Positions 44,317 to 52,578 of a stretch of 64,000 nucleotides of DNA are shown here, piece after piece (the first letter of the stretch is position 1; each line of letters begins with the position of its first letter). A program made the translations under genes and the position numbers. Below the pieces are notes generated by a model that was not told the DNA's origin, searched no databases, and was given only the letters and a program-made list of their open reading frames with translations. This DNA comes from Streptomyces sp. (GTDB lineage Bacteria > Actinomycetota > Actinomycetes > Streptomycetales > Streptomycetaceae): the NCBI RefSeq assembly GCF_019510245.1, contig NZ_JAEKKT010000147.1, positions 1-64,000 of the forward strand. Reading direction: 5' to 3'.

Positions 44317-44994
44317 TCAGAGCGACGTGAGCCAGTCGTAGGCCGCGCGGGCCGTGAACTCCGCCTGGCCGCCGCGCAGGAGAAGATCGGCCGTGCTGAG
44401 GAGACCGGCCTGAGCGGCCGCGTAAGGGACCGCGATGCAGCGCATCCCCGCGGTGTGCGCCGCTGCCACGCCCGGAGCGGCGTCCTCCAGCACCACACAG
44501 TCGGCCGGTGCGGCGCCGAGGCGGTGGGCCGCCTCCAGGAAGACGTCCGGCGCCGGTTTGCCGCGCGGCACCTCGTCGGCCGAGACCGCGGTGCGCAGGT
44601 ACGCGCCCAGACCCGTGCCGGCCAGGATCGCCTCGATCGCCTCCGGAGAGGAGCCGGAGGCCACCGCCGACGGGACGCCCTCGGCCGCCAGCAGTTCCAC
44701 GAACTTGCGCATCTCGGGGTACACGCGCGTACCGGTCCGGGCCAGCTCCAGATACCGCCGGTTCGTCTCCGCGAGCAACTCCGCCACCGGGGGCCGCAGT
44801 CCATGGCGGTCGCGCAGCAGGGTCACCGTCTCCAGCGTGCTGATGCCGACGAGTCGCTCGTGCTCCGCCCAGGTGTAGTCCGTGACGCCGTGCCCGGCCA
44901 GCATCTGCCGCGTCGCCTCGTAGTAGTTCGGCTCGCTGTCCACGAGTGTGCCGTCGAGATCGAAGATGACCGCGAGGCCGCCGAGATCGCTCAT
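44317..44994 (-). CDS. HAD-superfamily phosphatase
   Basis: This 225-residue hydrolase has motif I DLDGTLVDSEP with the nucleophilic aspartate, motif II ASGSSPEAI, the motif III lysine in RGKPAPDVFLEAA, and motif IV VLEDAAPGVAAAHTAG. It has a helical cap (LAGHGVTDYTWAEH), as in beta-phosphoglucomutase and sugar-phosphate phosphatases. It lies 15 bp downstream of the AsnC regulator on the same strand and is probably under its control. The substrate is not evident. Confidence 0.9.
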   Translation of the reverse strand: MSDLGGLAVIFDLDGTLVDSEPNYYEATRQMLAGHGVTDYTWAEHERLVGISTLETVTLLRDRHGLRPPVAELLAETNRRYLELARTGTRVYPEMRKFVELLAAEGVPSAVASGSSPEAIEAILAGTGLGAYLRTAVSADEVPRGKPAPDVFLEAAHRLGAAPADCVVLEDAAPGVAAAHTAGMRCIAVPYAAAQAGLLSTADLLLRGGQAEFTARAAYDWLTSL

Positions 44995-45009
44995 GTGACC
45001 AGGATGCCG

Positions 45010-45486
45010 TTACCCGCGGGCGGCCCGGCCGACGGACTCCACCAGCGGCAGCAACCGGTGCGGAACCCGTTCGCGCAGTGCCACCTCGGTACGGGTGCGC
45101 ACCACGCCCGGCAGGCTGATCAGCTTCTGGATCACGTCCTCCAGGTGCGCGTTGTCCCGCGCCACCACCCGGGTCAGCAGATCCCCGCCGCCCGTGATCG
45201 AGAACGCCTCCACGATCTCCGGCACGGCGGCCAGCGCGTCCCCGACGTCGTCCAGATGCCCCTGGGTGACCTCGATGTGGACGAAGGCCAGGACCGGGTG
45301 GCCGAGTGCGGCGGGGGAGAGGGAGGGGCCGGTGCCCGTGATCACACCGTCCCGCTCCAGCCGGTCCAGCCGCGCCTGGAGCGTGCCCCGGGCGACCCCG
45401 AGGAGCCGCGCGTACTCGCGCACGCTGGTGCGCGGCTGCTCCAGCAGCAGCCGCAGGATCCGGGTGTCGAGCTCGTCCACGCTCAT
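45010..45486 (-). CDS. Lrp/AsnC-family transcriptional regulator
   Basis: This 158-residue regulator has an N-terminal helix-turn-helix (TSVREYARLLGVARGTLQARLDRLERDG) and a C-terminal ligand-binding RAM domain (FVHIEVTQGHLDDV, SITGGGDLLTRVVARDN). Such proteins sense amino acids and often regulate themselves. Three CCAATGG/CCATTGG boxes lie just upstream. It precedes the HAD gene by 15 bp and is divergent from the FUSC gene, so it may control both. Confidence 0.92.
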   Translation of the reverse strand: MSVDELDTRILRLLLEQPRTSVREYARLLGVARGTLQARLDRLERDGVITGTGPSLSPAALGHPVLAFVHIEVTQGHLDDVGDALAAVPEIVEAFSITGGGDLLTRVVARDNAHLEDVIQKLISLPGVVRTRTEVALRERVPHRLLPLVESVGRAARG

Positions 45487-45498
45487 GACTTACGACTG

Positions 45499-45584
45499 TA
45501 CCAATGGCTCACCGGGGTTCCTGGCCGAGCTGGGCCATTGGTATTTCTGTCTTCGAGTCATGGCCTCAATCACTGGACCATTGG
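45499..45584. promoter_or_regulatory. Probable AsnC operator: three CCATTGG boxes
   Basis: TACCAATGGC (45499-45508) and GCCATTGGTA (45534-45543) form a perfect 10-bp inverted repeat. A further CCATTGG lies at 45578-45584, 43 bp from the preceding copy, about four helical turns. The cluster lies directly upstream of the AsnC gene and within 120 bp of the FUSC gene. Confidence 0.65.
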
Positions 45585-45700
45585 CACATCAGAATCGACG
45601 CCACTTGAGCCAGTAGCCACTCCGGTGCTCTCATGGGTGTGTCGATGGCGCTGCGGATCCCCGCGGCGCCATTTCTGTGCCGTCCGCGGGAGGGGAAGCA

Positions 45701-47188
45701 GTGCTGAAGAGGGTGTTCGTGGCGCCGGACCCGGGGCGGGTCCGGTTGCGCTTCGCCACGCGTGCCGTGCTGGGCATCGGCCTCGCCGTCGTGGTCTGCG
45801 CACTGGCCGGGCACTCCGTCACGGGTGCCGTCACCGGTGGTCTCGCCGCTCTGCTCGCGCTGTTCACCGTCGCGGACCCCACCGTGCGCGGACAGGCCGT
45901 CACCACCGCGCTGCTGCCCGTCGTGGGCCTGCCGGTGCTCGCGGCCGCGGCCGAACTGCACGGCATCCCGGTCGCCCGCGACCTGGTCTTCCTCACCGTG
46001 GTCGGCGCGGGTGTGTACGCGCGCCGCTGGGGGCCGCGCGGCCACAGCCTGGGCGTGTTCGCCTTCATGACCTTCTTCGTCGCCCAGTTCCTGCACGCCA
46101 CCACGGGGCAGCTTCCCGAGCTCTACGCCGCCGTCCTGCTCTCCGTGCTCAGCGCCGCCGCCGTCCGCTTCGGCCTCTGGTGCTACGAGCGCCGCCTGGC
46201 CCCGCCACCGGTCCCGGCTCCGCCCGCCGGCACCGGACTGGCGCGGGTGACCACCCGGCAGGCGGTTCAGGCGACCGCGGGCGCGGGTTTCGCGCTGGTC
46301 GCCGGCGAGCTGGTGTCCGGCCAGCGCTGGTACTGGGCGGTCGGCGCCACCTGGTGGATCTTCGTCAACACCGCCTCGCGCGGCGAGACCCTGGTGCGCG
46401 GCTTCCGCCGGGTCCTCGGCACCGTCATCGGTGTCGCACTGGGCCTCCTGGTCGCCGCCCCCGTGCACGGCGCCCCGCTGCCCACCGCCGTCCTGGTCGC
46501 GGCCGCCGTCTTCGGCATCTTCTACACGGCCGCCGTCTCCTACACCTGGATGATGCTCTGGGTGACCTTCCTCGCCGAGCTGCTCTACGGCCTGCTCGGC
46601 GTCCTCACCCCCGGCCTGCTGGCGCTGCGGCTGGCCGAGACCGCGGTGGGCGCCCTCGGCGCCGTCCTCGCCGTGCTGTTCGTGCTGCCTGTCAGCACCC
46701 ACCTCATCACCGACGCCTGGATCCGGCGCGCCCTGCGCTGTGTGCACGCCTGCACCGCCGAGGCCGCCGCCCGGCTCGCCGGCTCCGCCACCGCCGACCC
46801 GGCACCCCGGGTGGCCGAACTGGAACAGCTGCTCGGCCGGGTACGGCTCTCGGTCGCCCCGCTCGTGCACCCGCTCAACCCGATGCACGGTCGTAAGCGC
46901 CGGGCCCGCCGCGTGCTCACCCTGCTGGACGACTGTGCCCGCGAGATCCGCGGCCTGGTCGTGGTCACCGCCGACCCGGAGGCCTCGCACGACGCCCGGC
47001 TGGCCGCCGCCTGCTGGCGCGTCGAGGCCGCCGTCGAGGCGCTCACCAGGGGCTCGGAGCACATCACCGCCCCCGCCGAGCCGCCCGCCGAACCCGCCCT
47101 CGCCCATCTGCACGGCCTGGAGCGTGCCCTGTCCGAACTCGCGGAGCCGCTGCGCAGCCCCTCGGGCTCGCCCCTGGTCGGCGCCTGA
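45701..47188 (+). CDS. FUSC-family membrane protein (putative aromatic/fusaric-acid type exporter)
   Basis: This 495-residue protein has two hydrophobic blocks, each of several membrane segments, in the FUSC layout. RAVLGIGLAVVVCALAGHS and the GQRWYWAVGATWWIFVN segment, followed by RVLGTVIGVALGLL, are typical. A helical cytoplasmic part ends the protein. FUSC proteins export aromatic acids or related weak acids. GTG 45701 is preferred because GGGAGGGGAAG lies just upstream; ATG 45677 has no such site. The AsnC-type boxes upstream suggest control by the divergent regulator. Confidence 0.8.
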   Translation: MLKRVFVAPDPGRVRLRFATRAVLGIGLAVVVCALAGHSVTGAVTGGLAALLALFTVADPTVRGQAVTTALLPVVGLPVLAAAAELHGIPVARDLVFLTVVGAGVYARRWGPRGHSLGVFAFMTFFVAQFLHATTGQLPELYAAVLLSVLSAAAVRFGLWCYERRLAPPPVPAPPAGTGLARVTTRQAVQATAGAGFALVAGELVSGQRWYWAVGATWWIFVNTASRGETLVRGFRRVLGTVIGVALGLLVAAPVHGAPLPTAVLVAAAVFGIFYTAAVSYTWMMLWVTFLAELLYGLLGVLTPGLLALRLAETAVGALGAVLAVLFVLPVSTHLITDAWIRRALRCVHACTAEAAARLAGSATADPAPRVAELEQLLGRVRLSVAPLVHPLNPMHGRKRRARRVLTLLDDCAREIRGLVVVTADPEASHDARLAAACWRVEAAVEALTRGSEHITAPAEPPAEPALAHLHGLERALSELAEPLRSPSGSPLVGA

Positions 47189-47209
47189 GACGCGCCGCCC
47201 CGCACGCCC

Positions 47210-47220
47210 TGGTCTAGACC
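47210..47220. promoter_or_regulatory. DasR-like site upstream of the lactonase gene
   Basis: TGGTCTAGACC includes a perfect 10-bp palindrome (47211-47220) and fits the core of the streptomycete dre site TGGTCTAGACCA apart from the last base. It is about 92 bp upstream of the lactonase start. A role in N-acetylglucosamine-dependent control is plausible, and a sugar kinase gene lies 2.3 kb on. Confidence 0.5.
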
Positions 47221-47311
47221 GCCAGCTGCTACCGTCGGCCCCGGGCGGGCTCGAACCGGCCCGTTCTGACTCGTACCGGCTCGTGGTGGCTCGCAGCGAT
47301 AGGGGACAGCG

Positions 47312-48343
47312 GTGGCAGACGGCGGCAGGCGGCGCAGGGCCTTCATCGGGTCGTTCACGGCCGCGGGCGGCCCGGGGGTGGTCACGGCGGCGGTGCGTCC
47401 GGACAGCGGCGCCCTGGCCCTCCTGGAGAGCGTCGACGGCGTCCCGGACCCCTCGTACCTCGCGCTCGCGCCCGGCGGGCGCACCCTGTACGCGGTCAGT
47501 GAGACCGCCGACGGCGCGGTGGCCGCGTACCACGTCCACGACGACAAGCCGCGCCTCGCCGGGCCGCCGGTCCCGGTCGACGCCAGCGGTCCCACCCACC
47601 TCAGCGTCTTCGGCGGCCACGTCCTGACCGCCAACTACGGCTCCGGCAGCGTCACCGCCGTCCCCGTGCGCCCCGACGGCACGCTCGCCCCCGCCCCCTC
47701 CGGACTGCTCCAGCACACCGGTTCGGGCCCGCACGAACGGCGTCAGCGCGGGCCGCACGCCCACCAGGTGCAGCCCGACCCCAGCGGCCGCTGGGCGGTC
47801 AGCGTCGACCTGGGCACCGACTCGGTCCGCGTGTGCACCCTGGCCGAGGGCGCCCCCGTCCTCCACCGCGAGTTCGCCCTGCGCCCCGGCTCCGGTCCAC
47901 GCCACCTGGCCTTCCACCCCGGCGGCCGGTACGCCTACGTCGTCAACGAACTCACCCCGACCGTGACCGTCTGCCGCTGGGACGCCGGCACCGGCACCCT
48001 CAAGCCGCTGACCGAGACCCCGGTCCTGCCCGGCGCCCCGGCCGGCGACGCCTATCCGTCCGGTGTCGCCGTCTCGCCCGACGGCCGTTTCGTCTGGACG
48101 GCGACCAGGGGCGAGGACGTCCTGACCACGTTCACGGTCGACGGGGACCAGCTGCACCTGACGGCGACCGTCCCCTGCGGGGGCCACTGGCCCCGGGCGA
48201 TCACCGAGTCGGGCGGCTTCCTCTACGCCGCCAACGAGCGCTCGGGCAACATCACCTGGTTCACGATCGACCAGCAGACGGGCCAGCCCCGCTACGACGG
48301 CACGGTGGAGATCCCGGCCCCGTCCTGCATCGTCTTCGACTGA
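47312..48343 (+). CDS. Lactonase family protein (6-phosphogluconolactonase-like beta-propeller)
   Basis: This 343-residue protein is a seven-bladed propeller of the YbhE/Pgl type. Repeated blade motifs include FIGSFTAAGGPGVV, YLALAPGGRTLYAVSE, PHAHQVQPDPSGRWAVSVD, GPRHLAFHPGGRYAYVVNE and YPSGVAVSPDGRFVWTA. The family hydrolyses 6-phosphogluconolactone or related lactones. GTG 47312 is preceded by AGGGGAC. No signal peptide is seen. A REP-like element follows the stop. The DasR-like site upstream suggests control by amino-sugar supply. Confidence 0.85.
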   Translation: MADGGRRRRAFIGSFTAAGGPGVVTAAVRPDSGALALLESVDGVPDPSYLALAPGGRTLYAVSETADGAVAAYHVHDDKPRLAGPPVPVDASGPTHLSVFGGHVLTANYGSGSVTAVPVRPDGTLAPAPSGLLQHTGSGPHERRQRGPHAHQVQPDPSGRWAVSVDLGTDSVRVCTLAEGAPVLHREFALRPGSGPRHLAFHPGGRYAYVVNELTPTVTVCRWDAGTGTLKPLTETPVLPGAPAGDAYPSGVAVSPDGRFVWTATRGEDVLTTFTVDGDQLHLTATVPCGGHWPRAITESGGFLYAANERSGNITWFTIDQQTGQPRYDGTVEIPAPSCIVFD

Positions 48344-48349
48344 CGACCC

Positions 48350-48440
48350 CTTGAAGCGCCCCGTCAGGGGAAGCGGGGAACTGCGCGTTCAGCCCCCACG
48401 GGCCCGCAGCCGAACTCCGGCCGTACCCCGCAAAAAAAGA
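48350..48440. repeat. Intergenic REP-like element
   Basis: Starting seven bases after the lactonase stop, the segment reads TTGAAGCGCCCCGTCAGGGG and then GCGGGGAACTGCGCG, with CCCC and GGGG able to pair. It resembles a repeat I know from many Streptomyces intergenic regions and shares its core with the element at 33436-33520. It may also end transcription of the lactonase gene. Confidence 0.6.
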
Positions 48441-48480
48441 CCAAGAAAAAGGACCCGCTCCCCTCAAGGAAACGGGCCCT
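48431..48480 (-). terminator. Intrinsic terminator with U-tracts for the CbiX-like gene
   Basis: On the minus strand a stem GGGCCCG/CGGGTCC (48479-48473 with 48457-48451, one G-U pair) is followed by runs of five and seven T. U-tracts this clear are uncommon in Streptomyces. It lies 31 bases after the CbiX-like stop. Confidence 0.7.
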
Positions 48481-48510
48481 CGACTCACGTCGGCCGACGC
48501 GCGAAGCGCA

Positions 48511-49434
48511 TCACCGCACCGGTGCCCCCTGCGGCTGCTGCGGCGCAATGCCCAGCGCCGTCGTGTACTTGGCCAGCGCCAGCTTCCCGATCGCCGGGTA
48601 CGGGCCGAGCGGCTCGGCAGTGGCACAACCGGCCTCCTCCGCGGCCGCGGCCAGCAGCGCCGCGTCGATCTCCGGCCCTATCAGGTACGGCGCCAGCGCC
48701 AGCTGCTGCGACCCCGAACCCCGCAGCTGCTCCGCGACGGAGGCGATCGAACCCTCCTGGTCCAGTGCCGCGGCCATCACCGGCACGGCCAGGCGTGCGG
48801 CGAGCAGCATGCCGGTGATCCCCGCGGCCTGCACCGCCTCGTCGCCGCCCACCGACGCGAGGATGATGCCGTCCGCGGCCGTCGCCACGGTGAACAGCCG
48901 CGCACGGTCGGCGCGGGCGAGGCCCGCCTCCGAGAGGCGCACGTGCAGCGCCTCGGCGAGCAGCGGGTGCGGGCCGAGGACGTCGGTCAGGTCGGCGGCG
49001 ACCCGGCTCTCCATGACCGCGTGGCGGACCTGGCGCAGCAGCGCGCTGTCCGGACCGGCCAGCAGCGGCACGACGACGGCGACCGGGCCGTCGGGGGCCT
49101 TGATCCCCTCGACGCCGGCGGCGACGGCCTGCTCGTAGCGGGCGGTGCGCTCCTCGGCGGCACCGGCGAGCACGGACTGCAGGGTGGGGAACTCCGCGTC
49201 GTCCCCGTCCAGGTACCCGATGCGGGCGTCGAGGCCGGGCAGCTCGGAGCGAGCGATGCTCACGACCTCCTCGGAGAGGCTGCGCGTGGCCGCGCTGGGC
49301 TTACCCGGCACCGCGAGGACGAGCGCGGGCGCGTCCTCGGGAGCCACCAGCGGCTCGGGGCGGCGGTGCCGTCCGGGCTGGCGGGGGCGCGGCATTCGTA
49401 CTGGCAGGCCGGCGGGCCCAGTGGGGGAGCTCAT
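48511..49434 (-). CDS. Sirohydrochlorin chelatase-like (CbiX family) protein lacking metal-site histidines
   Basis: This 307-residue protein has two CbiX-like halves. The first begins PALVLAVPGKPSAATRSL, where chelatases have an AHGSRDP-type motif, and continues VVVPLLAGPDSALLRQVR, where chelatases have a histidine. The second contains IILASVGG and LALAPYLIGPEID. Class II chelatases need these histidines to insert Fe or Co into sirohydrochlorin, so activity is doubtful although the protein looks intact. The N-terminus is a basic Pro/Arg-rich tail. The sugar-kinase gene lies upstream, with a hairpin between them. Confidence 0.8.
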   Translation of the reverse strand: MSSPTGPAGLPVRMPRPRQPGRHRRPEPLVAPEDAPALVLAVPGKPSAATRSLSEEVVSIARSELPGLDARIGYLDGDDAEFPTLQSVLAGAAEERTARYEQAVAAGVEGIKAPDGPVAVVVPLLAGPDSALLRQVRHAVMESRVAADLTDVLGPHPLLAEALHVRLSEAGLARADRARLFTVATAADGIILASVGGDEAVQAAGITGMLLAARLAVPVMAAALDQEGSIASVAEQLRGSGSQQLALAPYLIGPEIDAALLAAAAEEAGCATAEPLGPYPAIGKLALAKYTTALGIAPQQPQGAPVR

Positions 49435-49536
49435 GGCGCCGCATGTTACTGGCTATCTGGGCTCCCTTGTTCGGGGAGGGTGCAGGTGAGCGGTATCCGT
49501 CCGCTTTTGTCTGATGAGTTACGCATGATTCGAAGG

Positions 49537-49579
49537 TGATCCCGCCGCTTGTCGGACACTTCGTGCCTCAGCGGGATCA
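49537..49579 (-). terminator. Hairpin at the end of the sugar kinase gene
   Basis: TGATCCCGC (49537-49545) and GCGGGATCA (49571-49579) form a perfect 9-bp inverted repeat with a 25-base loop. One arm contains the stop codon of the kinase gene. It probably ends the ung-kinase transcript. Confidence 0.6.
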
Positions 49580-50593
49580 ATAGCCTTTTGTGTGTACAAG
49601 TTTTATGTGTACAACGGAGAGCAGTTTCTCATCACCCGGCAGAGTGAGCCGCCCGGTGACCAGGTCACTCGCGACGCGTACCGCTCCGTGCAGCGGATCG
49701 CCCTCCGCCGGCACCTGCCGTGCCTGTGGCAGCAGCCGCGCCAACTCCTCGGCCAGCGGGACGAGGAGCGGGTCGCCCAGCTTGAACAGGCCGCCGGTGA
49801 GGGCGACCAAGGGTTCACCCGCCGTGGGGCAGACGGCGGCCGCCGACTCGGCCATGTGCCGGGCGGCGGCGCGCAGGATCGCGGCCGCGACCGGGTCGCC
49901 CGCCGCCGCGCAGTCCGCGACGCGCGGGGCGAACGAGGCCAGTACGGCGGGCCGGTCGGGGCGCGGATAGAGCTGTCCGGGCAGCCCGGACAGCGGCCCG
50001 AACCGTTCCTCGGCACCGGCCCGCAGCGCGGCCGAGCCGCCGTCGCGCCCGTCGAAGGCGCGCAGCGCCGCCTCCAGGCCGGCCCGGCCGATCCAGGCGC
50101 CGCTGCCGCAGTCGCCCAGCAGGTGCCCCCAGCCGTCCGCCCGCCACCACCGGGTGAGATCGGTCCCGGTCGCGATCAGCCCGGTCCCGGCGGCGACCAC
50201 CGCGCCGGGTCGCGGACCCAGGGCGCCGGCGTACGCGGTCACGGCGTCGGCGGCCAGCGCGACCGTCCGCACCCCGAGCTCGCGGGCGAGCGCCCCCGGC
50301 AGCTCGGCCCGCAGCGCGTCCCCGAGGCCGGCCAGCCCGGCGGCACCGACGACGGCTGTCGTCATCCGCTCCAGCCCGTACGAGTCGGCCAGCGCCCGCG
50401 CCATGGGCAGGAGTTGCTCCAGCAGGTGCCCCGGGTCGATGCCCCGCGCCCCGGTCCGCACCGGCTCCCGGGACTCCTGCGGAGCGGACGGCTCGCGTCC
50501 CGGCACGCCCACGACCACCCGTAACCCGGAGCCTCCGGAGTCGACGGCTAGAAACCCCCTCTCTTCCCGGGGCCCGCCGCCCCCGTCGCTCAC
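49577..50593 (-). CDS. N-acetylglucosamine kinase-like protein (BadF/BadG/BcrA/BcrD ATPase family)
   Basis: This 338-residue ATPase of the actin/hexokinase fold has FLAVDSGGSGLRVVVG (phosphate 1), VVAAGTGLIATG (phosphate 2) and DCGSGAWIGRAGL, as in eukaryotic-type N-acetylglucosamine kinases. It would phosphorylate an amino sugar; specificity is inferred. GTG 50593 overlaps the ung stop by four bases, an odd but tight coupling. The last dozen residues are encoded by AT-rich DNA with two TTGTACAC copies, unlike the rest, and may be a recent extension. Confidence 0.82.
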   Translation of the reverse strand: MSDGGGGPREERGFLAVDSGGSGLRVVVGVPGREPSAPQESREPVRTGARGIDPGHLLEQLLPMARALADSYGLERMTTAVVGAAGLAGLGDALRAELPGALARELGVRTVALAADAVTAYAGALGPRPGAVVAAGTGLIATGTDLTRWWRADGWGHLLGDCGSGAWIGRAGLEAALRAFDGRDGGSAALRAGAEERFGPLSGLPGQLYPRPDRPAVLASFAPRVADCAAAGDPVAAAILRAAARHMAESAAAVCPTAGEPLVALTGGLFKLGDPLLVPLAEELARLLPQARQVPAEGDPLHGAVRVASDLVTGRLTLPGDEKLLSVVHIKLVHTKGY

Positions 50594-51267
50594 GGCAGGC
50601 GCCAGTCCACCGGCTGTCCCCCCTGCTGGATCAGCAGGTCGTTGGCGCGGCTGAACGGGCGGGAGCCGAAGAAGCCGCGGTCCGCCGACATGGGGGAGGG
50701 GTGCGCGGACTCCACCGCCGGCAACTGGCCGAGCAGCGGGCGGAGATTGCGGGCGTCGCGGCCCCACAGGATGGACACCAGCGGCTTGCCGCGGCCGGCC
50801 AGCGCCCGGATCGCCTGCTCGGTGACCTCCTCCCAGCCCTTGCCCCGGTGCGCGGCCGGGGTGCGCGGGGCCGTGGTGAGCGCCCTGTTGAGCAGCAGGA
50901 CGCCCTGCTGGGTCCACGGGGTGAGGTCGCCGCTGGACGGCTGGGGCAGGCCCAGGTCGGTGTTCAGCTCCCGGTAGATGTTGAGCAGGCTGCCCGGCAG
51001 CGGGCGTACCTCGGGCGCGACCGAGAACGACAGCCCCACCGCGTGCCCCGGGGTCGGGTACGGGTCCTGGCCGACGATCAGGACGCGGACGTCGTCGAAG
51101 GGCTGCTGGAAGGCCCGCAGGACGTTCGGGCCGGCCGGGAGGTAGGTGCGTCCCGCGGCGATCTCCGCACGCAGGAAGTCGCCCATCGCGGCGATCCTCC
51201 CGGCCACTGGTTCCAGGGCCTTCGCCCAGCCCGGTTCGACGATTTCATGCAAGGGTCGTGGTGCCAC
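50590..51267 (-). CDS. ung: Uracil-DNA glycosylase
   Basis: This 225-residue family 1 glycosylase removes uracil from DNA. The water-activating motif is VGQDPYPTPGHAVGLSF and the minor-groove motif is AHPSPMSADRGFFGSRPFS; LLLNRALTT and LVSILWGRDA are also conserved. The GTG at 51267 has AGGGTGA upstream. Streptomycetes often have two Ung proteins, so this may be one of a pair. It overlaps the kinase gene. Confidence 0.95.
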   Translation of the reverse strand: MAPRPLHEIVEPGWAKALEPVAGRIAAMGDFLRAEIAAGRTYLPAGPNVLRAFQQPFDDVRVLIVGQDPYPTPGHAVGLSFSVAPEVRPLPGSLLNIYRELNTDLGLPQPSSGDLTPWTQQGVLLLNRALTTAPRTPAAHRGKGWEEVTEQAIRALAGRGKPLVSILWGRDARNLRPLLGQLPAVESAHPSPMSADRGFFGSRPFSRANDLLIQQGGQPVDWRLP

Positions 51268-51393
51268 GGCGTCACCCTACTGCCGTACACGGGCCGGCGA
51301 TCAAGCCGAGGTCGCCGTGGCCGGGGGACGACCGGGGACGACCGGACCGGTGCCCCGGATGACGGAAACCGTCCTCCTTCAGGGGATCCGGCA

Positions 51394-52479
51394 TCAGGCG
51401 ACGACCGCCGCCCGTACGCACAGCACGTCCGGAAGGTGGGAGGCCAACTGGCGCCAGCTGTCCCCGTCGTCGGCAGAGGCGAAGACCTCGCCGTTGCGGT
51501 TGCCGAAGTACACCCCGGCCGGATCCCCGTCGTCCGTGCAGAGCGCGTCGCGCAGCACCGTGCCGTAGTGGTCCTCCGGCGGCAGCCCCGCCGTCAGCGG
51601 CTCCCAGGTCTTCCCCGCGTCGGCCGTGCGGAAGACCCGGCACCGGTGCCCGGCGGGCACCCGGTCGGCGTCCGCGTTGATCGGGAAGACGTACGCCGTC
51701 TCCCCGCGGTGCGGATGGGCGGCCGCCGCGAATCCGAACGTGGACGGCAGTCCCTCGCCGATGTCTGTCCAGTGCGCCCCCGCGTCGTCGCTGCGGTACA
51801 CCCCCCAGTGGTTCTGCAGATACAGCCGGTCCGGATCCCCCGCGTCCTGCGCGATCTTGTGCACGCACTGGCCGAACTCCGGGTCGGGGTCCGGCAGGAA
51901 GACCGCGGAGACACCGGAGTTGGACGGCGTCCAGCTCGCGCCGCCGTCGCCGGTGCGGAACACGCCGGCCGTCGAGACGGCGACCGTCACCGCCTTGGGG
52001 TCGCGCCGGTCGGTGACCACGGTGTGCAGGCCCTCACCGCCGCCGCCCGGCACCCACCTGTCGCGCGTGGGGTGCTCCCAGAGCGGCCGGACCAGGGAGA
52101 AGCTCTCCCCGCGGTCCTCGGAGCGGTACAGCGCGGCCGGTTCCGTGCCCGCGTAGACCACGTCCGGCTCCGCGGCGGCCGGGTGGAGCTGCCAGACCCG
52201 CTCCAGCGAGGCACCGGTGTCCTTGGGGAACCGCACGGCGGGGCGGCCCGGTTCGGTCCAGGTGCGGCCCAGGTCGTCGGAGTGGAAGACGGAGGGCCCC
52301 CAGTGCGCGCTGTCGCCGCCCGCCAGGAGCCGGGGCCGCTCGCCCCGGGTGTCGATGGCGACCGAGTAGATCGCCTGCGCGTTGAAGTAGGGACTCTCGT
52401 CGAACTCCCAGGCGCCACCTCGCCGCCTCCCGAGGAAGAGCCCCTTTCGGGTCCCCACGGCGAGCAGTACTTCGGTCAT
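51394..52479 (-). CDS. BNR/sialidase-like beta-propeller protein
   Basis: This 361-residue protein contains several BNR (Asp-box) repeats: SDDLGRTW, SEDRGESF, TGDGGASW, SDDAGAHW, TADAGKTW and SADDGDSW. It starts VLLAVGTRKGLFLGR and has no signal peptide, so it is probably cytoplasmic, and lacks sialidase catalytic residues as a set. Function is unknown. GGAGGTGA precedes ATG 52479 by a good spacing. A PafBC-type promoter lies 77-99 bp upstream, in common with the HEAT gene. Confidence 0.85.
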   Translation of the reverse strand: MTEVLLAVGTRKGLFLGRRRGGAWEFDESPYFNAQAIYSVAIDTRGERPRLLAGGDSAHWGPSVFHSDDLGRTWTEPGRPAVRFPKDTGASLERVWQLHPAAAEPDVVYAGTEPAALYRSEDRGESFSLVRPLWEHPTRDRWVPGGGGEGLHTVVTDRRDPKAVTVAVSTAGVFRTGDGGASWTPSNSGVSAVFLPDPDPEFGQCVHKIAQDAGDPDRLYLQNHWGVYRSDDAGAHWTDIGEGLPSTFGFAAAAHPHRGETAYVFPINADADRVPAGHRCRVFRTADAGKTWEPLTAGLPPEDHYGTVLRDALCTDDGDPAGVYFGNRNGEVFASADDGDSWRQLASHLPDVLCVRAAVVA

Positions 52480-52555
52480 GCCGGTCACCTCCATGACGTC
52501 CTTGTCACAGTCCTCGGCCGCGGTTGCTCCCGCAGCCCTCGGTCGGATATCGGCC

Positions 52556-52578
52556 AGTCTGCACCCCACCACTGACAG
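52556..52578 (-). promoter_or_regulatory. PafBC-type promoter upstream of the BNR-repeat gene
   Basis: On the minus strand CTGTCAGTG (52578-52570), 8 bp and CAGACT (52561-52556) match the RecA-NDp consensus except at the first base and the first -10 base. Its 22-bp core is identical at 19 positions to the copy upstream of the HEAT gene. Transcription would begin about 70 bp before the start codon. Confidence 0.6.

Noticed and set aside
45566..48187. Long minus-strand open frame opposite FUSC and lactonase genes
   Set aside because: It is a codon-bias shadow; both plus-strand genes have clear families and ribosome binding sites.
49435..49576. Cobalamin riboswitch upstream of the CbiX-like gene
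   Set aside because: The 142-bp gap shows only a hairpin and no B12-box-like sequence.
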